A stretch of DNA of 64,000 nucleotides from Bolinopsis microptera (Eukaryota; Ctenophora; Tentaculata; Lobata; Bolinopsidae), in NCBI RefSeq assembly GCF_026151205.1, contig NC_087077.1, positions 13,738,983-13,802,982 on the forward strand, read 5' to 3'. The position numbers were made by a program, and so were the translations under genes. The first letter of the stretch is position 1. Each line of letters starts with the position of its first letter. The notes under the pieces were generated by a model. It saw nothing but the letters and a program-made list of their open reading frames with translations. It was not told the DNA's origin and did not search any database. Shown in pieces: positions 11,805 to 23,500 of the stretch.

Positions 11805-13715
11805 TATTTGTCTACATCCCTCATCGTGGAAAAGTTTTTAAGCCCTCAGCGCTTGGACATCACCCTCACATATAAAGGTGACGAAGTTGCAGATACCTAC
11901 CTGCACTGGAAACAGACTCTAGACAATTTTATTACTATTCTTGGTGAAAAAGCTAACACCGAAGAGACACAATATATGGTGCTTTGCAATTATGTGAGCC
12001 CCTCAATATATACAACTATCAAGGGTGAAACAAAGTTTTCGGAGGCAGTTAAGATCTTGAATGGTTTGTTTGTTAAAACAAAGAATACTAACTTTGCGAG
12101 ATTTTGTTTATCTACACGGAGTCAAACTGAAGCTGAATCAGTTGATCAATTCGTCTTGGCGTTGCGGACACTGGCGAAACAGTGTAATTTTACCGAAGTA
12201 TCAGCTGCTGTTCATGGGGAAGAGAGCATTAGAACAGCTCTTATCAGTGGGCTAAGGGACAAGCAAATTCGGCAGCGCCTAATGGAGGACACTAAAAGTT
12301 TAGATGATACCATCACTCTGGCTTGTACTCTGGAGCAATCAATCTCAAACAATGAAAAGTATAACGGTTCTAATCTAAATGGTATTGTTAATGGAAACGA
12401 TTCTGGACTGGATTCAAAGGATCATGCGGTTGTAGCTGCCACTCACGGCAATTCAGTTAGTCCTAATATAAAGTGTGGATATTGTGGTAAGGAGTACCAT
12501 GTTCGAACAGCGTGTCCTGCTAATAATACTACTTGTAAAACTTGCGGTAAGCGCGGACATTGGGCACGAGTATGTCGATCAGCGACGGGTCTTGGGAAGA
12601 CCGCACCTAATGATTACTTCTCTAAGAAGAACTCTGCAAACAACGCTTATACTCCAGTTAACAACGCCTACAACGTCCCGTCTGCTGATCAGCCCCAGCA
12701 ATCATCCCCATTCTCTTATCTTTGTGCTATGTCTCCATCGACACCTTCAACGCTGTCTCAGACAACCGTCAACGCAAAGGTAAATAATCATATCGCTTAC
12801 ATTTTGATTGACACTGGTAGCTCAGAGAGTTTTGTTGACTTGGGTTTTGCTAGACGAAATGGCATAACGATAGGCCCGGGTACGAACAAAATAACTTTAG
12901 CTTCGGAATCAATGTCAACAAACACTCAGGGGTCCTGTGTAGTAGATATTGTGATTGAAGGCCACTCCTATTCAGAGTGTAAATTATCAGTTATGGACAA
13001 ACTATGTTGCGACGCAATCGTGGGTTTGGATTTACTCCGAAGTCATACGAATCTTGTGGTTAATTTCGGAGGAAATAGAGATCCCTTGGTGATAGATGAA
13101 GCTGGTAGGAACTGTGCACAGCTTTCAATGTCGAACCTTGAGCCCATACCTCTATTCTCCACATTAATGGAAGGCACCAATCCAATCGCTTGTAGGTCCA
13201 GAAAGTACTCTGATGCAGAGAGAACATTTATAGCAAAATCGGTTAAAGAGTTATTGGAACAGGGCACTATTAGGCCGAGTAATAGTCCTTGGAGAGCACA
13301 GGTCCTCGTTACAGGTTTAGATTCGGCAAGGCCCCGAATGGTGGTAGACTACTCTCGAACGATCAACAAATTCAGACACTTAGATGCGTATCCTCTGCCA
13401 AACCTTGATACTATGGCCTCGCAGATAGCTAAGTACAGGATCTATAGCACATTTGATCTTAAGTCTGCCTACCATCAAATCCCGATTCTCGAAGGAGAAA
13501 AGCCACTCACAGCCTTTGAAGCAGCTGGGAAACTATTTGAATGTTGTTGTGGCCGGACTTTACCCCTGCATTACGTAGGTCACAGAGGACTAATAAGGGA
13601 GTACCTCCTCCGCGGTTTGAGGCAGGTTGAAACTTTATTGACTTGCTGTTTAATGAATGAGATATTTTCTGGAATTGTGATTTTTATGGTATTAACCGGA
13701 TTTATAACTTGGTAG
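11784..13715 (+). CDS. Gag-protease-partial reverse transcriptase ORF of the LTR element
   Basis: One open frame of about 640 codons. The N-terminal ~200 residues resemble a retrotransposon Gag capsid. Two CCHC zinc knuckles follow near residues 230-265 (C-G-Y-C-G-K and C-K-T-C-G-K-R-G-H). An aspartic protease with the I-D-T-G-S-S active site lies near residue 343. The start of a Ty3-type reverse transcriptase follows (V-D-Y-S-R-T-I-N then F-D-L-K-S-A-Y-H-Q-I-P). About residue 585 the family resemblance stops and the rest is unrelated sequence, so the catalytic YxDD region is absent and the polymerase cannot work. The listed start lies inside the LTR; the true start is unknown. Confidence 0.8.
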   Translation: MSHLFRTYLSTSLIVEKFLSPQRLDITLTYKGDEVADTYLHWKQTLDNFITILGEKANTEETQYMVLCNYVSPSIYTTIKGETKFSEAVKILNGLFVKTKNTNFARFCLSTRSQTEAESVDQFVLALRTLAKQCNFTEVSAAVHGEESIRTALISGLRDKQIRQRLMEDTKSLDDTITLACTLEQSISNNEKYNGSNLNGIVNGNDSGLDSKDHAVVAATHGNSVSPNIKCGYCGKEYHVRTACPANNTTCKTCGKRGHWARVCRSATGLGKTAPNDYFSKKNSANNAYTPVNNAYNVPSADQPQQSSPFSYLCAMSPSTPSTLSQTTVNAKVNNHIAYILIDTGSSESFVDLGFARRNGITIGPGTNKITLASESMSTNTQGSCVVDIVIEGHSYSECKLSVMDKLCCDAIVGLDLLRSHTNLVVNFGGNRDPLVIDEAGRNCAQLSMSNLEPIPLFSTLMEGTNPIACRSRKYSDAERTFIAKSVKELLEQGTIRPSNSPWRAQVLVTGLDSARPRMVVDYSRTINKFRHLDAYPLPNLDTMASQIAKYRIYSTFDLKSAYHQIPILEGEKPLTAFEAAGKLFECCCGRTLPLHYVGHRGLIREYLLRGLRQVETLLTCCLMNEIFSGIVIFMVLTGFITW

Positions 13716-14019
13716 ATTTGAGGTTTTACAAATTCATGTTGAATCGTGTTTTACAAATTCATGTTTTATGAGTGCCGTTTAGAACAACACATGTTTCTGA
13801 AAGATGTATTTTTATACGAACCGATTATTTGGTTTTTGCGAGTATGTGACTTTTGAGAAGTTTTATCAATGTTTTAAATGTATCCTTATCTGCGCATTGA
13901 AATGGCGCAAATTCGTATAAAAAGCACGAATTTTCAGCTGACGCGCGCATTTGCGCGTTTCCATTTGTTAAATTTTTAAATTTTATTTGATTTTTACGGG
14001 TGACGGGGGGTGTATGTTG

Positions 14020-14307
14020 CAGTGGCGTAACGAAAGGCCCTGCTGACCCCGCTGTGCAGGGGGGCGCCGTCTTAGGGGGGCGCCAAATCGTCGTTTGAAT
14101 GTGGGACAATTTCGAAAACTTAACTAAAGTACTAGCAAAACTGCGCGTTTTGCTCTAGATACACACTTTTTTAGAGATTTTACCGGTGTATTCTTTAAAA
14201 TCACCTAATTTGTTCAATTTTAGGGAGGGGCACCAAAAGGGGAGGGGCGCCAACAGGGGGGCGCTTTTTTCGGCAGGGGGGCGCCAACAGGCAACGTTAC
14301 GCCACTG
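14020..14307. mobile_element. hAT-type MITE nested at the edge of the right LTR
   Basis: Perfect 13-bp terminal inverted repeats (CAGTGGCGTAACG and CGTTACGCCACTG) and an exact 8-bp target duplication GTATGTTG (14012-14019 and 14308-14315), the pattern of hAT elements. The right duplication runs into the first five bases of the LTR, so the MITE landed across the polypurine tract/LTR junction after the LTR element inserted. The interior is GC-rich with repeated GGGGGGCGCC blocks and no ORF. Confidence 0.88.
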
Positions 14308-14310
14308 GTA

Positions 14311-14400
14311 TGTTGTGATTTATTTATTAACCATTTATCATTGTTAGGCATGTAGACAAATTTCCAGTTATCGCAAGAGTTGTCTCACTTGTTCAGAACA
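14311..14400 (+). repeat. right LTR (90 bp)
   Basis: Same sequence as 11715-11804, followed directly by the CGTAG target duplication. Confidence 0.85.
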
Positions 14401-14622
14401 CGTAGTGTGGGCAGAAATTCGGGGAATAGAGGCGTAGTGTGGGCAGACCCTTATATCAGGCCATCTTAGGAGAGAAGGTGTAAAAATAATAAATTAGGTT
14501 TTTCTGAATGTAGAGCAAAATATGTTTTTTCCGTATTATACACCTGTTACTCTTAGAAGAGCAAGTATGTTCTCACTTGTATTCTGTTTGTAGTTGCTCA
14601 AGGTAGGATTTCCAGTCTAGAA

Positions 14623-15608
14623 ATGAAGTACGATAATTACACAAAATATGGAATTCATGACAAAGCTGAAAGATATGTTCTCTCAGGATACATGTTCCTA
14701 ATTTTCCTATCGTCCCTGATAGGAGATACCCTCATTCTCATTGGCTCTATGAGGTATAACGCTATAAAGCTTCACAAGATCATGGTGGTATTCACTATTC
14801 ATCCAGTACATTGCTGTCTCTGATTTGGTTTGCTCCATTTTCAGAGTCCTGCCTGGTGCAGTTTCACTTGTAGCTAATGATTGGATCTTTGGTGACTTTC
14901 TCTGTTCTGCAGCATTCATTGTGATGCTCATCTTTGCAGGAACAGGGGTTCTTCTTATCAGTGCACTTACATTTGCCAAGTTTATGATAGTGAAATATCC
15001 ATTTAGAGCCGTCAATTTCTCAAAGAAACATGGCCATCTGGCAACATTTGGAATGCTTGCATTTTGGTGCTGCTGTGGAGTGATTTATATTGTTGGTGAA
15101 AAAGGTATTTACTTCAGCTACATGAGCTACAATTGCGATTTATATCACTCCCTTAATTCTAATATTTATTATGTCGCTAGAGTAGCTGCTGGAGCAATAG
15201 GTCTCATTTCTACAACAATAACCATCGTTAACAGTGCAATGCTGCTATATCTTGCAAAGAAAGTTGCCGATAGACGAACAGGGGGACTCCAGTGGCAGGG
15301 GGTCAGAACAGTGCTTCTCACTGTGGCAGCCTATGCCATATCGACTGTACCGTTAGCAGTTTACATGATAGAATTCACAGAAACCCAGCCACAGACTACT
15401 GCCAACAAATTCCATAGGCTTGCAATGTTCATTTTTATCTGAACATCGTTTCCAACTTCTACATCTACACAATCAGTCTGACCAGTTTTCGGGAATTCCT
15501 GAAGTCCAGGATCAGAGTGGTAGCTGTTTACATCGTGAGATGTTTTGTTCCCAACGGAGATCAGCCTACAGCTCATCGGGGGACGGAGCGACAAAGACTT
15601 CTGCCTTG
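14623..15608 (+). pseudogene. intronless rhodopsin-type GPCR with two frameshifts
   Basis: The ATG at 14623 opens a frame with a polar N-terminus and TM1 (Y-M-F-L-I-F-L-S-S-L-I-G-D). The frame shifts near 14785-14800; the second frame (to 15440) carries TM2 (V-S-D-L-V-C), the W-x-F-G-x-x-x-C start of TM3, and TM4-TM6. Another one-base shift near 15437 leads to the third frame with TM7 (L-N-I-V-S-N-F-Y-I-Y, an NPxxY variant) and a helix-8-like F-R-E-F-L-K-S, stopping at 15606-15608. The D/E-R-Y motif after TM3 is replaced by F-A-K-F and then K-Y-P. It fits the class A orphan receptors that are often intronless in early animals; the ligand is unknown. Seven helices survive in order, so assembly indels are as likely as true decay. 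Confidence 0.72.
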
Positions 15609-16247
15609 ATCTGACTTTCTCTTATTTTGCGAACTCATTAGAAACTCATAGAAACTGCCGAGAACGTTTTGGACAATTAATTGAAATATTTAAAAAAAAA
15701 CATAAAATGACAGTGAACTTTATTTTCCTTAATACTGCCCGATGCACAATCTGTTCATAACTTTAAATATTCGATTTAATTTGATTGAGTAAATTTCTAT
15801 GTTGGTGTTACAAGAAATAACTAAATTTATAAATTTGAAAATAAGTGTATGTACTTAGTCTAAGTTGTTTTTTGATGAGCTCGAATTAAAACAATATTTC
15901 TCATCGTTTGAGGCACATGATCTATATCTTATGTCGTTATTCAGTTGATTGGCATAATGAAAGCCATTATATTTTTACCGTAACATATCGACTAACCTTG
16001 CAGATGGATATAACATAGTGAATCAGTATTTTATTATTAATGAACATACTATGTATATGTATAATTTTGTACGCTTATTGATCTCAATTGTTGTGTTTCA
16101 TTACTCAAATGCACAGACACAGATGGATTGAAAAATAGATGTTTTATGTTTTATAACAATTTATAAGAATTTATATTATTATAATTATAATTATAAGAAT
16201 TAAAGTAATTGAATTAAAAATTATAATTTATAAGAATACTATACTTG
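15609..16247. other. AT-rich intergenic
   Basis: No exon-like ORF. Simple AT-rich sequence with TTATAA-type short repeats near 16150-16230. Confidence 0.45.
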
Positions 16248-16526
16248 GTCACTCGGATAATACTTCTGAATCCACGTTGCCATGGCACTGCCGAGTTTGG
16301 GTCCGAATAACTCAGTATTATTCCTTATCCACTACACTGGGGGAACTCAATCTGAAACACAGTCTATCTCCCCTCCGTTCAATGAACCCCATTTTCTTGT
16401 GATGTAGCCTCCACGGAAGTATTTGCTTTCTGTTCCCATTTCTGGACGGGGATACTCGGGAGAGGGTACAACTCTAAACCCTTCGTCTTGCACCATTTTT
16501 CCTAGACTGTTCTCTCCACGAACTAG
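16248..16526 (-). pseudogene. broken partial copy of the amidohydrolase last exon
   Basis: Aligns over about 280 bp to 8480-8757, the 3' half of the last exon of the N-formylglutamate-amidohydrolase-like gene, at roughly 90% identity by eye. It carries a 5-bp insertion near 16325 and a 1-bp insertion near 16355; together they keep the outer frame, but a stop falls between them. The upstream exons are absent and similarity stops abruptly at 16527, so it is a truncated duplicate. Confidence 0.8.
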
Positions 16527-17580
16527 GGTACACTACATTACATTGACAACACCTCATACAAATAATGGTTGAGTTAAAAGTTGTCGGTTGTGGGGTAAGG
16601 AATGAGAGTTTAGAACTCTCACCATCATCTAACAAAGAACCATATACTGTCCACAGCATAATTTACTAAAAACGAAGTGGAGAAGATAAGTGACAAGTAA
16701 TACAAGTAGCCAATCAAGCAACGACCAATTATACTCTTAACTCGCTGTTACGTGTCAAAACAAACTTGAGCCACCATTTTGTTTCTCTTCAGATCATTCA
16801 GTGTTTAATATCAGAGAGATACGAATCACACGAGTCATTTAAGTTATGAATTGTACTAATGACAGTGTAACCCGTGCCTACGGCCGGGACTTCACTATCG
16901 CAGTTCAATTGCAAAAGTATAAACGGCGCAAAATTAAAACGGCGCAAAAGTATAAACTCGCTCAGTTGAAACCGGCCGCATTAGACTTAGTGTGCCCCTC
17001 TCCTCGAAAAAACTTTCTCTCCTTATCGGAGCAGAAAGTTAAAACAAAAACTTGATTTATTATTATAAGGGGCCATCTACTTAGGACGTCCAGCAAATAG
17101 GGAGGGGGGTGGTTTTGTAATTTCGGACAAATCCGGACAGGGGGAGGGGGGTCTGAAAATCTGCGATTTTGGCGGACGGCCTAAGTAGATGGCCCTTAAT
17201 ATACTCCAAGAACTAATATACTAAATTTATGAATAAGATTGTTCAAAAAAAATTAAGAACCAAAACGTACTTTAAACCATCAATTAAACCACTTACTACC
17301 TGCCGATTTTTAAATGAAAATATGTTTACAATACGAATTACGATAATTGTACCTCGCTATAACGCATCGACAGTCGAGAGAGGAAACAATTTTTTCAAAA
17401 AGACCGCGTTTTTACATAATGATACGTCATGATAAAAAGTCTAGACTAAAGATAAATCTGATGATAACACATGAAACCCCCACAGGATTGCTGAACGAAG
17501 GCCCACCCTCTAACTGGAAGTCGTACATCTGGTCCCTGGCACAACTCACCTTTCTATCTGTTGATTTGTACCTCAGTAAT
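16527..17580. other. intergenic and presumed 5' leader of the 126-aa gene
   Basis: Contains a 69-codon basic ORF at 16846-17055 without recognisable features, and the MITE at 17068-17196. A possible splice acceptor (CCCCACAG at about 17487) precedes an open stretch leading into the ATG at 17581, which may be 5' UTR. Confidence 0.35.
17068..17196. mobile_element. 129-bp MITE with TA target duplication
   Basis: The inverted ends AGGGGCCATCTACTTAGG and CCTAAGTAGATGGCCCT are flanked by TA on both sides. The centre is two G-rich blocks. The ends and TA site fit a Tc1/mariner-type non-autonomous element. Confidence 0.78.
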
Positions 17581-20500
17581 ATGGCTGACAACAGCAACTC
17601 ATCTATTGATAATGAGATTAGAGGTGAGAGTCTGCTTCCATGATACTTCTGAACTTTGGAGTTAAAACGATTATTTCAAAATGCCTTCTGTACCGATTTG
17701 TAGGTTCAATCATGGGCGTAGCAAATTGAACATGGAATGTTAACTGAATATTTTCCCCCTTGTAAACATTTATTTATTGATAATAAATACTTACTTGCAG
17801 CACCAAAAAGACAATGCCGGCGAAGACAGCTGGAGTCATTTAACCGTTCTGACAAGTTGAAGGAAGCTCTGCAGGTGTTTTGGCGGGAAATGAAAGACGT
17901 TATTAAGGAGGAGGGCTTCAGTTATTCCACCACATTCCTTCACAGGTATAGTTTTTGTTTGGGGCTGGCTTTTACACCAGTCAATGTTTACTCAAAATAT
18001 ATAATAATTGTAATAATCAATATTAATCCCCGAAGGGCACGCAAATTACATGCCATCGAACTCATAGCTATTTCGTCTAGATTTTATCAGTTTATTCTGA
18101 TGACCCTGATCTGCAAACACATTTAAAAGCTTAAACGTTTATATAAAATTCTTTACTTGATAATACTGTCGTAGGTGTTTTATCAGTATAGGTTTGCGCT
18201 AGTTGGCAGTGAAATATGGAATGTGCTGTCAGGATGGCACGATAAGTGATTTAGATGGACACTGATAATAGTGAAAGTTGAGCTGCATATGTTAGGTTGA
18301 TATCTAGTTTACTTATCTAAGGTTATTCTCGGTAGTTGATTTGTTGAGTGCCTGATCTTGCTGATTTACGTAGCCCGGGTAAATTATGTAACAGAAAAGT
18401 TGGCCATTCTTCATCGTTTCCTGAGCTTTGTAGTTCTATCATTACACGCTTTGCTGATTTCTTATAAATGCTTATTGAGAAAATGCTAGATGGGCAAGTT
18501 ATGCGACTAATGTTGTGCTCGGTAATAGCTAATATAGGACCTTTATACAGAACACTAGCGCGTAGATCTGGTTGAGAGTACGTTGTTAGCCAGTCGATAT
18601 TGTCGTCATAAGATGTGCCATACTTTGGTAAATCGGGAGGAAATAAGTCTTTTATCGACGACGGCAGAAGGCCAGGCATGTAATTTAACTTGTGCATCAG
18701 AGTCAGAGCATTTTTTATGATTACCCCGTGTACAGTTAATATTTCGTACTCTTTAAACGTAGCTTTAGTATGATCCGGAAGTTTACCATCTTTGTAATAG
18801 TAATTCACGTAACCCGGCATAACTGCTCGTATTCCTTGTTTTTGTTTAGTGAACAGTGAGTCAATGTGAGATTTTGCAGCAAAACCCCAAACGAGCGAAC
18901 AGAAATTTAAGTGAGATTGTACAAAACTTTGGAAAATCTGTAAGCGTGCTTTGATTGGTAATTTGCGTTTTATTTTGAACATAACACCTATAAACCGTGA
19001 CATTTTTGTTTTGACAGCTCGAATGTGGCTGGCCCAGTTTAGTTTGTCGTCGACAATAACTCCTAAAAATCTGGCCTCCGTTTTGCGTTCAATAGGAGTG
19101 TTGTCAATTTTTACCTGTAGAGACGATAAGTCTACCCGTCTTTTTGAAAATACCATATAGCAAGTCTTCTTTAAATTAAGAGCTAAGCCGTTTGAGTAAA
19201 CCCATTTTATCAACAGATCAGTGAGGTGGTCGATTTTGGATTCAATTTCTTGTATATTTGATCCGGTGATAATTATATTTGCGTCGTCTGCGTATAATAT
19301 AAATTTAGCTAAGTTACTGATTCCTGGTAAGTCATTGATATATATAACGAAAAGCAGGGGGCCTAATATGCTACCTTGTGGAACACCGTATACCATAGAT
19401 TCTAATGATGAATTGGAGCCGTTCAAGGAGACAAATTGACTGCGACCATTAAGGTATGACTCGAACCATTTCAAGGCAATGCCGCGAATACCGTAATGCT
19501 CAAGTTTCCTGAGTAATGTCGCGTGATCTAGGACGTCAAATGCCTTACTATAGTCTAAAAGTAATAGTAGTGTTATTTGGTTCTTATTTAGGGAATGCAG
19601 AATGGAGCTCTGAGCATTGAGAAGCGCATGCTCGCATGATCTTCCTGGTCGGAATCCGTATTGATTCTCGAATAGTGAGTTATTCTTGTCGAGAAATTCT
19701 AGTACCCGCCTGTGCATGAGTTTTTCGTAAATTTTAGAGAACGAGCCCAAAAGCGAGATAGGTCTATAATTTGCTACGTCGAGTTTGGAACCTCCTTTGT
19801 GTATAGGTGTAACTTTTGCGGTTTTCAGAGCTTTAGGGAAAGTTCCCTCTGCAAAAGATGTGTTGACTACTGATGCAAAGGTACATACAAAATTTTGGCA
19901 TGTGCTAGCTACTTTCAAAGGCTCAATTTTTGAATCGAGAGTTGCCTTATTTTTGAGGCCAATAATAATTCTATGTATCTCGGTAGGTGTCGCAGGTTCA
20001 AGGTAGATAGACGTTGGACATGACCCGGTCAGATAGTCCTGGAACCCCCCAGGATCGAAGGTCTGTCGGGAACTGATCTGAGACTTGATGTTGGCTGCGA
20101 TGCTGGAAAAGTAGCCATTAAACTTTTCAGCGACAGCCGAGTTAGTACTCAGGATCGTCCCGTCAGTATCCCTCAATCTAATCTGATCAGATCCCCGTCT
20201 TTTTCTGTTTAGCAGGCCGTTGATTATCTCCCATTGTTTTTTGGAACAGTCCTGATATTTTTCAAATTGTTTTTTGTAATATCGCTCCTTGGCAAGATTA
20301 ACGTGTTTACTGCAAAATAATTTCATTTTATCGTATGCGGCTATGTTTTCATAAGTAGGCTCAGTGATATTCAGATGATATAACTGCTGTTTACGAGAGC
20401 AGGCCGTTTCGAGCCATGGAAGTATCCACGGCTTCGGATCAGACCGTTCATTTTCGCGACGACTACGATTGCTCTTAACGGGGTATGCAGTGTTGTAATG

Positions 20501-23500
20501 TTTCATGTAGATTTCTGAGAATTTATCATACTGTTCATTTGCACAGCCTGATTCCCGCGCTTCCTCCCACGTCTCCCCTTCCAATAGCTCCTTGAAGATG
20601 GCATTGTTGGCTTCGTTAATAGTACGTGTTTGACGATATTTTGTGGTATTAGTCCTATTCGAGTGTGTGGTGTGCTTTTGTGATACTGCACGTAGCTTTA
20701 TAGTGGTTAGAGTTGCAAGATGATCAGAGATGTCGAGTGTTAGAACGTTACTACTTAATGTGTTTTCAATATTATTTGTGTAAACATGGTCAATAAGGGT
20801 GGCACTGTGGTCAGTGACTCGTGTTGGTTTGGAAACTGTTTGAGCAAAACCATATTTTGCCAGTGTATCAATGAGGTTCTGGCTTGAGGAATCAGTGTCA
20901 TATTTGATAAGATCAACATTTGCATCGCCAAAAAACATAACGTGTTTGCGTGAGTGTCTATCTAGTCTATTGAGTACGTGATCGAGTAAGCTAATGAAAT
21001 TATTAGTATCTCTTGACGGTGATCTGTAGAAATTTACTATTACCTTCGTTTTGTTAAGACCTTTGCAGTTATGAATTTTGACTAGTTGAAACTCGCCACT
21101 CATATCTTCAGGATCCAGAGCTAAGTCAATACGTTCAATTTTCTCGAAATCGCACACGCGTTTGTTTATATAGATTGCTAACCCACCTCCTCTCCCCGAT
21201 TTCCTCACAGGTGCTTGTATAACAGGTTCGTGAAAACCCTCGATCATAATATCATCAGTACCATTAGGCAGCTTGTTAATGTTACAGTTAGTTTCATTAA
21301 AGCATAATACATCGCATTTTGAGAAGGTGTGGATTTCTTCTCTGAGATATGTTATGTTTTTTGCTAGTGATCGTATATTTAATGAAAGTGCTTTTAACTC
21401 GTCTTTGGCGGAGTTTGTAACGTTTTTAGGTTCTTGATATTTGCACTTGGTTAAGATTTCGCTTATTTCATTCCAGTATTCGTTGTTTGTGTCACTGTTC
21501 TGATCTAAACTATTGCCAATGGAATTTATTACGTGCGAGCGATCATATGGATTGAAACTAAGACGTGATGCGTTAAGGTGGTCGAACTTATCATAGAGAT
21601 CGAATGTATCTACATTGTAACCAGGAATAATTGATTCGCAACATCTGATGCAACCTAAAGTTTCCTGGAAACATTTCTTGTGCACAGGGCCCTCGCACCA
21701 TGCACAAGTACGCAGGTTAGACTTAGAGTAACACCAACCCGGACAGGCCGTGCATTTGATTTTTATTTTTTGAGTATTGCTGACTTCACCATTAGTGTTC
21801 ATGAAGTTGATAAATAAAGCTGATAAAATTCCGTTATGATTTGGTTAGTCAAAAGAAAAATGTATATGATAAATGTATATTGCTATAATTAATAATTATA
21901 TATATGAAAGTCAGACCTGCTTCGCGAAAACTAACAGTTTTGTGTGCTAACAGATCCTGACTGATATTCTAACTAACTAATAATCTAAACTAATCCAAAC
22001 TATCTATTTTAAAAATAAAATTAAAAAAAAATTTAAAAAAACTAACTAACTAGCAAGCGAGTATGCTCGGAGAGCAAGTAGCTTATACTGAAACTGTGAT
22101 GAAACGTGTAGCTTTAACTTTAATGTAGCTTAACTTCAACTGTACGAAATTGACTTTTGCGAGGACAACGGAATGTGGATCAGTCAAAAGAGTAATACGG
22201 TGGAGTCATGTTTGTCTAGTAGTAAAGCAGAAGTTAGTCAAACGTCAAAAGTTAGGTGTATTGTCACTGAAATTTATTGATTTCTGTATTAGTACAATAT
22301 AGTAAAATGTGAAATGTGCTATGGGCAATGTATTTTATTGTGTAGATAGTGTATCAAAATTTCGATTTTAAGTGTTTAAGTGTTTATTACCAATAATGTT
22401 ACATAGGGGACTGTAATTACTGATTAGGATAACTGATAAGCTTTATTTAGATTACTGATAAGACGGGTTATAGTATGAAAGGTGTGAGCGTGTAACTTGT
22501 TAAGATACGACTTGTTTTAAGGTTTTAAATTTGCCGTGCTACGTTGACTTGGTTTGAAATATGTTTGCAGATCAGTCTTTTTGTTTAGTATTGGTATTGA
22601 CAATAGTTTTATTTATTCAATTCTCATCCGAAACCGAAACCGAAACTGTTCATATAGTCATAGTATAAATCTAAAAATGGACGTCTTAGGGGTAATGATC
22701 CTTTACGAAACCCTAGGCTTATTAGAATAGAGTCTACCCAGCATGCAGTTACTATAGATTTCCCAGTGTTGTTTAGGTGAAGGCCATCTCGTGCGAGGTG
22801 AGGTAGACCAAAATACAGGTTGTCAAACAGGTGAAAATTGGCCGAACGTAGAGAAAGGTGGAGTAGCAGTTCGTTCAGGTTATCAATTCTGTCGTTCAGC
22901 TCAAAATAGGGGTCTGCACTCAGGTTAAGAGGTGTGATAGCGTCAAAAATGAATTCCGTTTTGAATTTACTTGTGAAATGCTTTAGGTGGTTGTGCAAAG
23001 TCATGGGATCAGCTCGACCGTATCTGAGATCATTCACTCCGGCACTGATCAGGACTAGATCGGACTGTTCAATTAAGGCTTGGTGTTGAGCTAAGTCCCT
23101 CAGATGGAATAGGTCTTCTCTGAATGCGATGATCGGCTCTTTGAGAAGTGAACAGTCAAAGGTGCGATTCTTAGAGTCAGACAAAATGAGAACTCGCAGA
23201 TGTCGTTGCGGGGTTTGGTGATCCTCATGGTGCGGAGATGACAGACCTGGTGACATTAAGCGTCCTTGGTGTCGTCTGTTCCTCTTGTTTGGTCCGGGGT
23301 CCTCTATAGTATTTGCAGATTAATTAATTGTGACAGTTTGTGCTATGGACATAGTTGAGAGTTGTAGAGTACATGGTTTGCTTATTTGAGATTATTTTAT
23401 AATTAATAGACAATGGTATTTACAGTATTACTACCCGGGGACTTCAGGCTTAGGTGTTTAAAAACATCGAGAACATGTGACATGGTGGAGTGACAGGCTT

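Larger units (their letters stand above)
11715..14400 (+). mobile_element. Ty3-like LTR retrotransposon with 90-bp LTRs, internally deleted
   Basis: Two 90-bp direct repeats (11715-11804 and 14311-14400) look identical base for base, start with TG and end with CA, and are flanked by the 5-bp target duplication CGTAG (11710-11714 and 14401-14405). The interior encodes Gag, protease and only the first part of reverse transcriptase; RNase H and integrase are missing. At 2.69 kb it is about half the usual length. After the hAT-type MITE is set aside, a G-rich tract (13997-14011) abuts the right LTR and may be the polypurine tract. No clear tRNA primer site follows the left LTR. Identical LTRs suggest a young insertion, so it was probably mobilised in trans. 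Confidence 0.85.
11635..14446. mobile_element. older inverted-repeat element interrupted by the LTR element
   Basis: CTGCCCACACTACGCGCCTC (from 11637) is matched in inverted orientation by GAGGCGTAGTGTGGGCAG at 14429-14446. If the LTR element and one CGTAG target copy are ignored, these flanks define a short (~125 bp) inverted-repeat unit, probably a MITE that served as the insertion target. Outer ends and target duplication were not resolved. Confidence 0.45.
18150..23330 (-). mobile_element. CR1/Jockey-type LINE, nearly full length, inside an intron
   Basis: Defined by two minus-strand ORFs (esterase ORF at 22624-23256, then endonuclease-reverse transcriptase ORF at 18323-21802) with an 820-bp gap. 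It lies entirely within intron 2 of the 126-aa gene and opposite to it. Outer limits are approximate: I could not see a clear target duplication or tail repeat. Confidence 0.7.

Noticed and set aside
16846..17055. 69-codon basic ORF
   Set aside because: Low complexity (Lys/Gln) and no link to the neighbouring gene.
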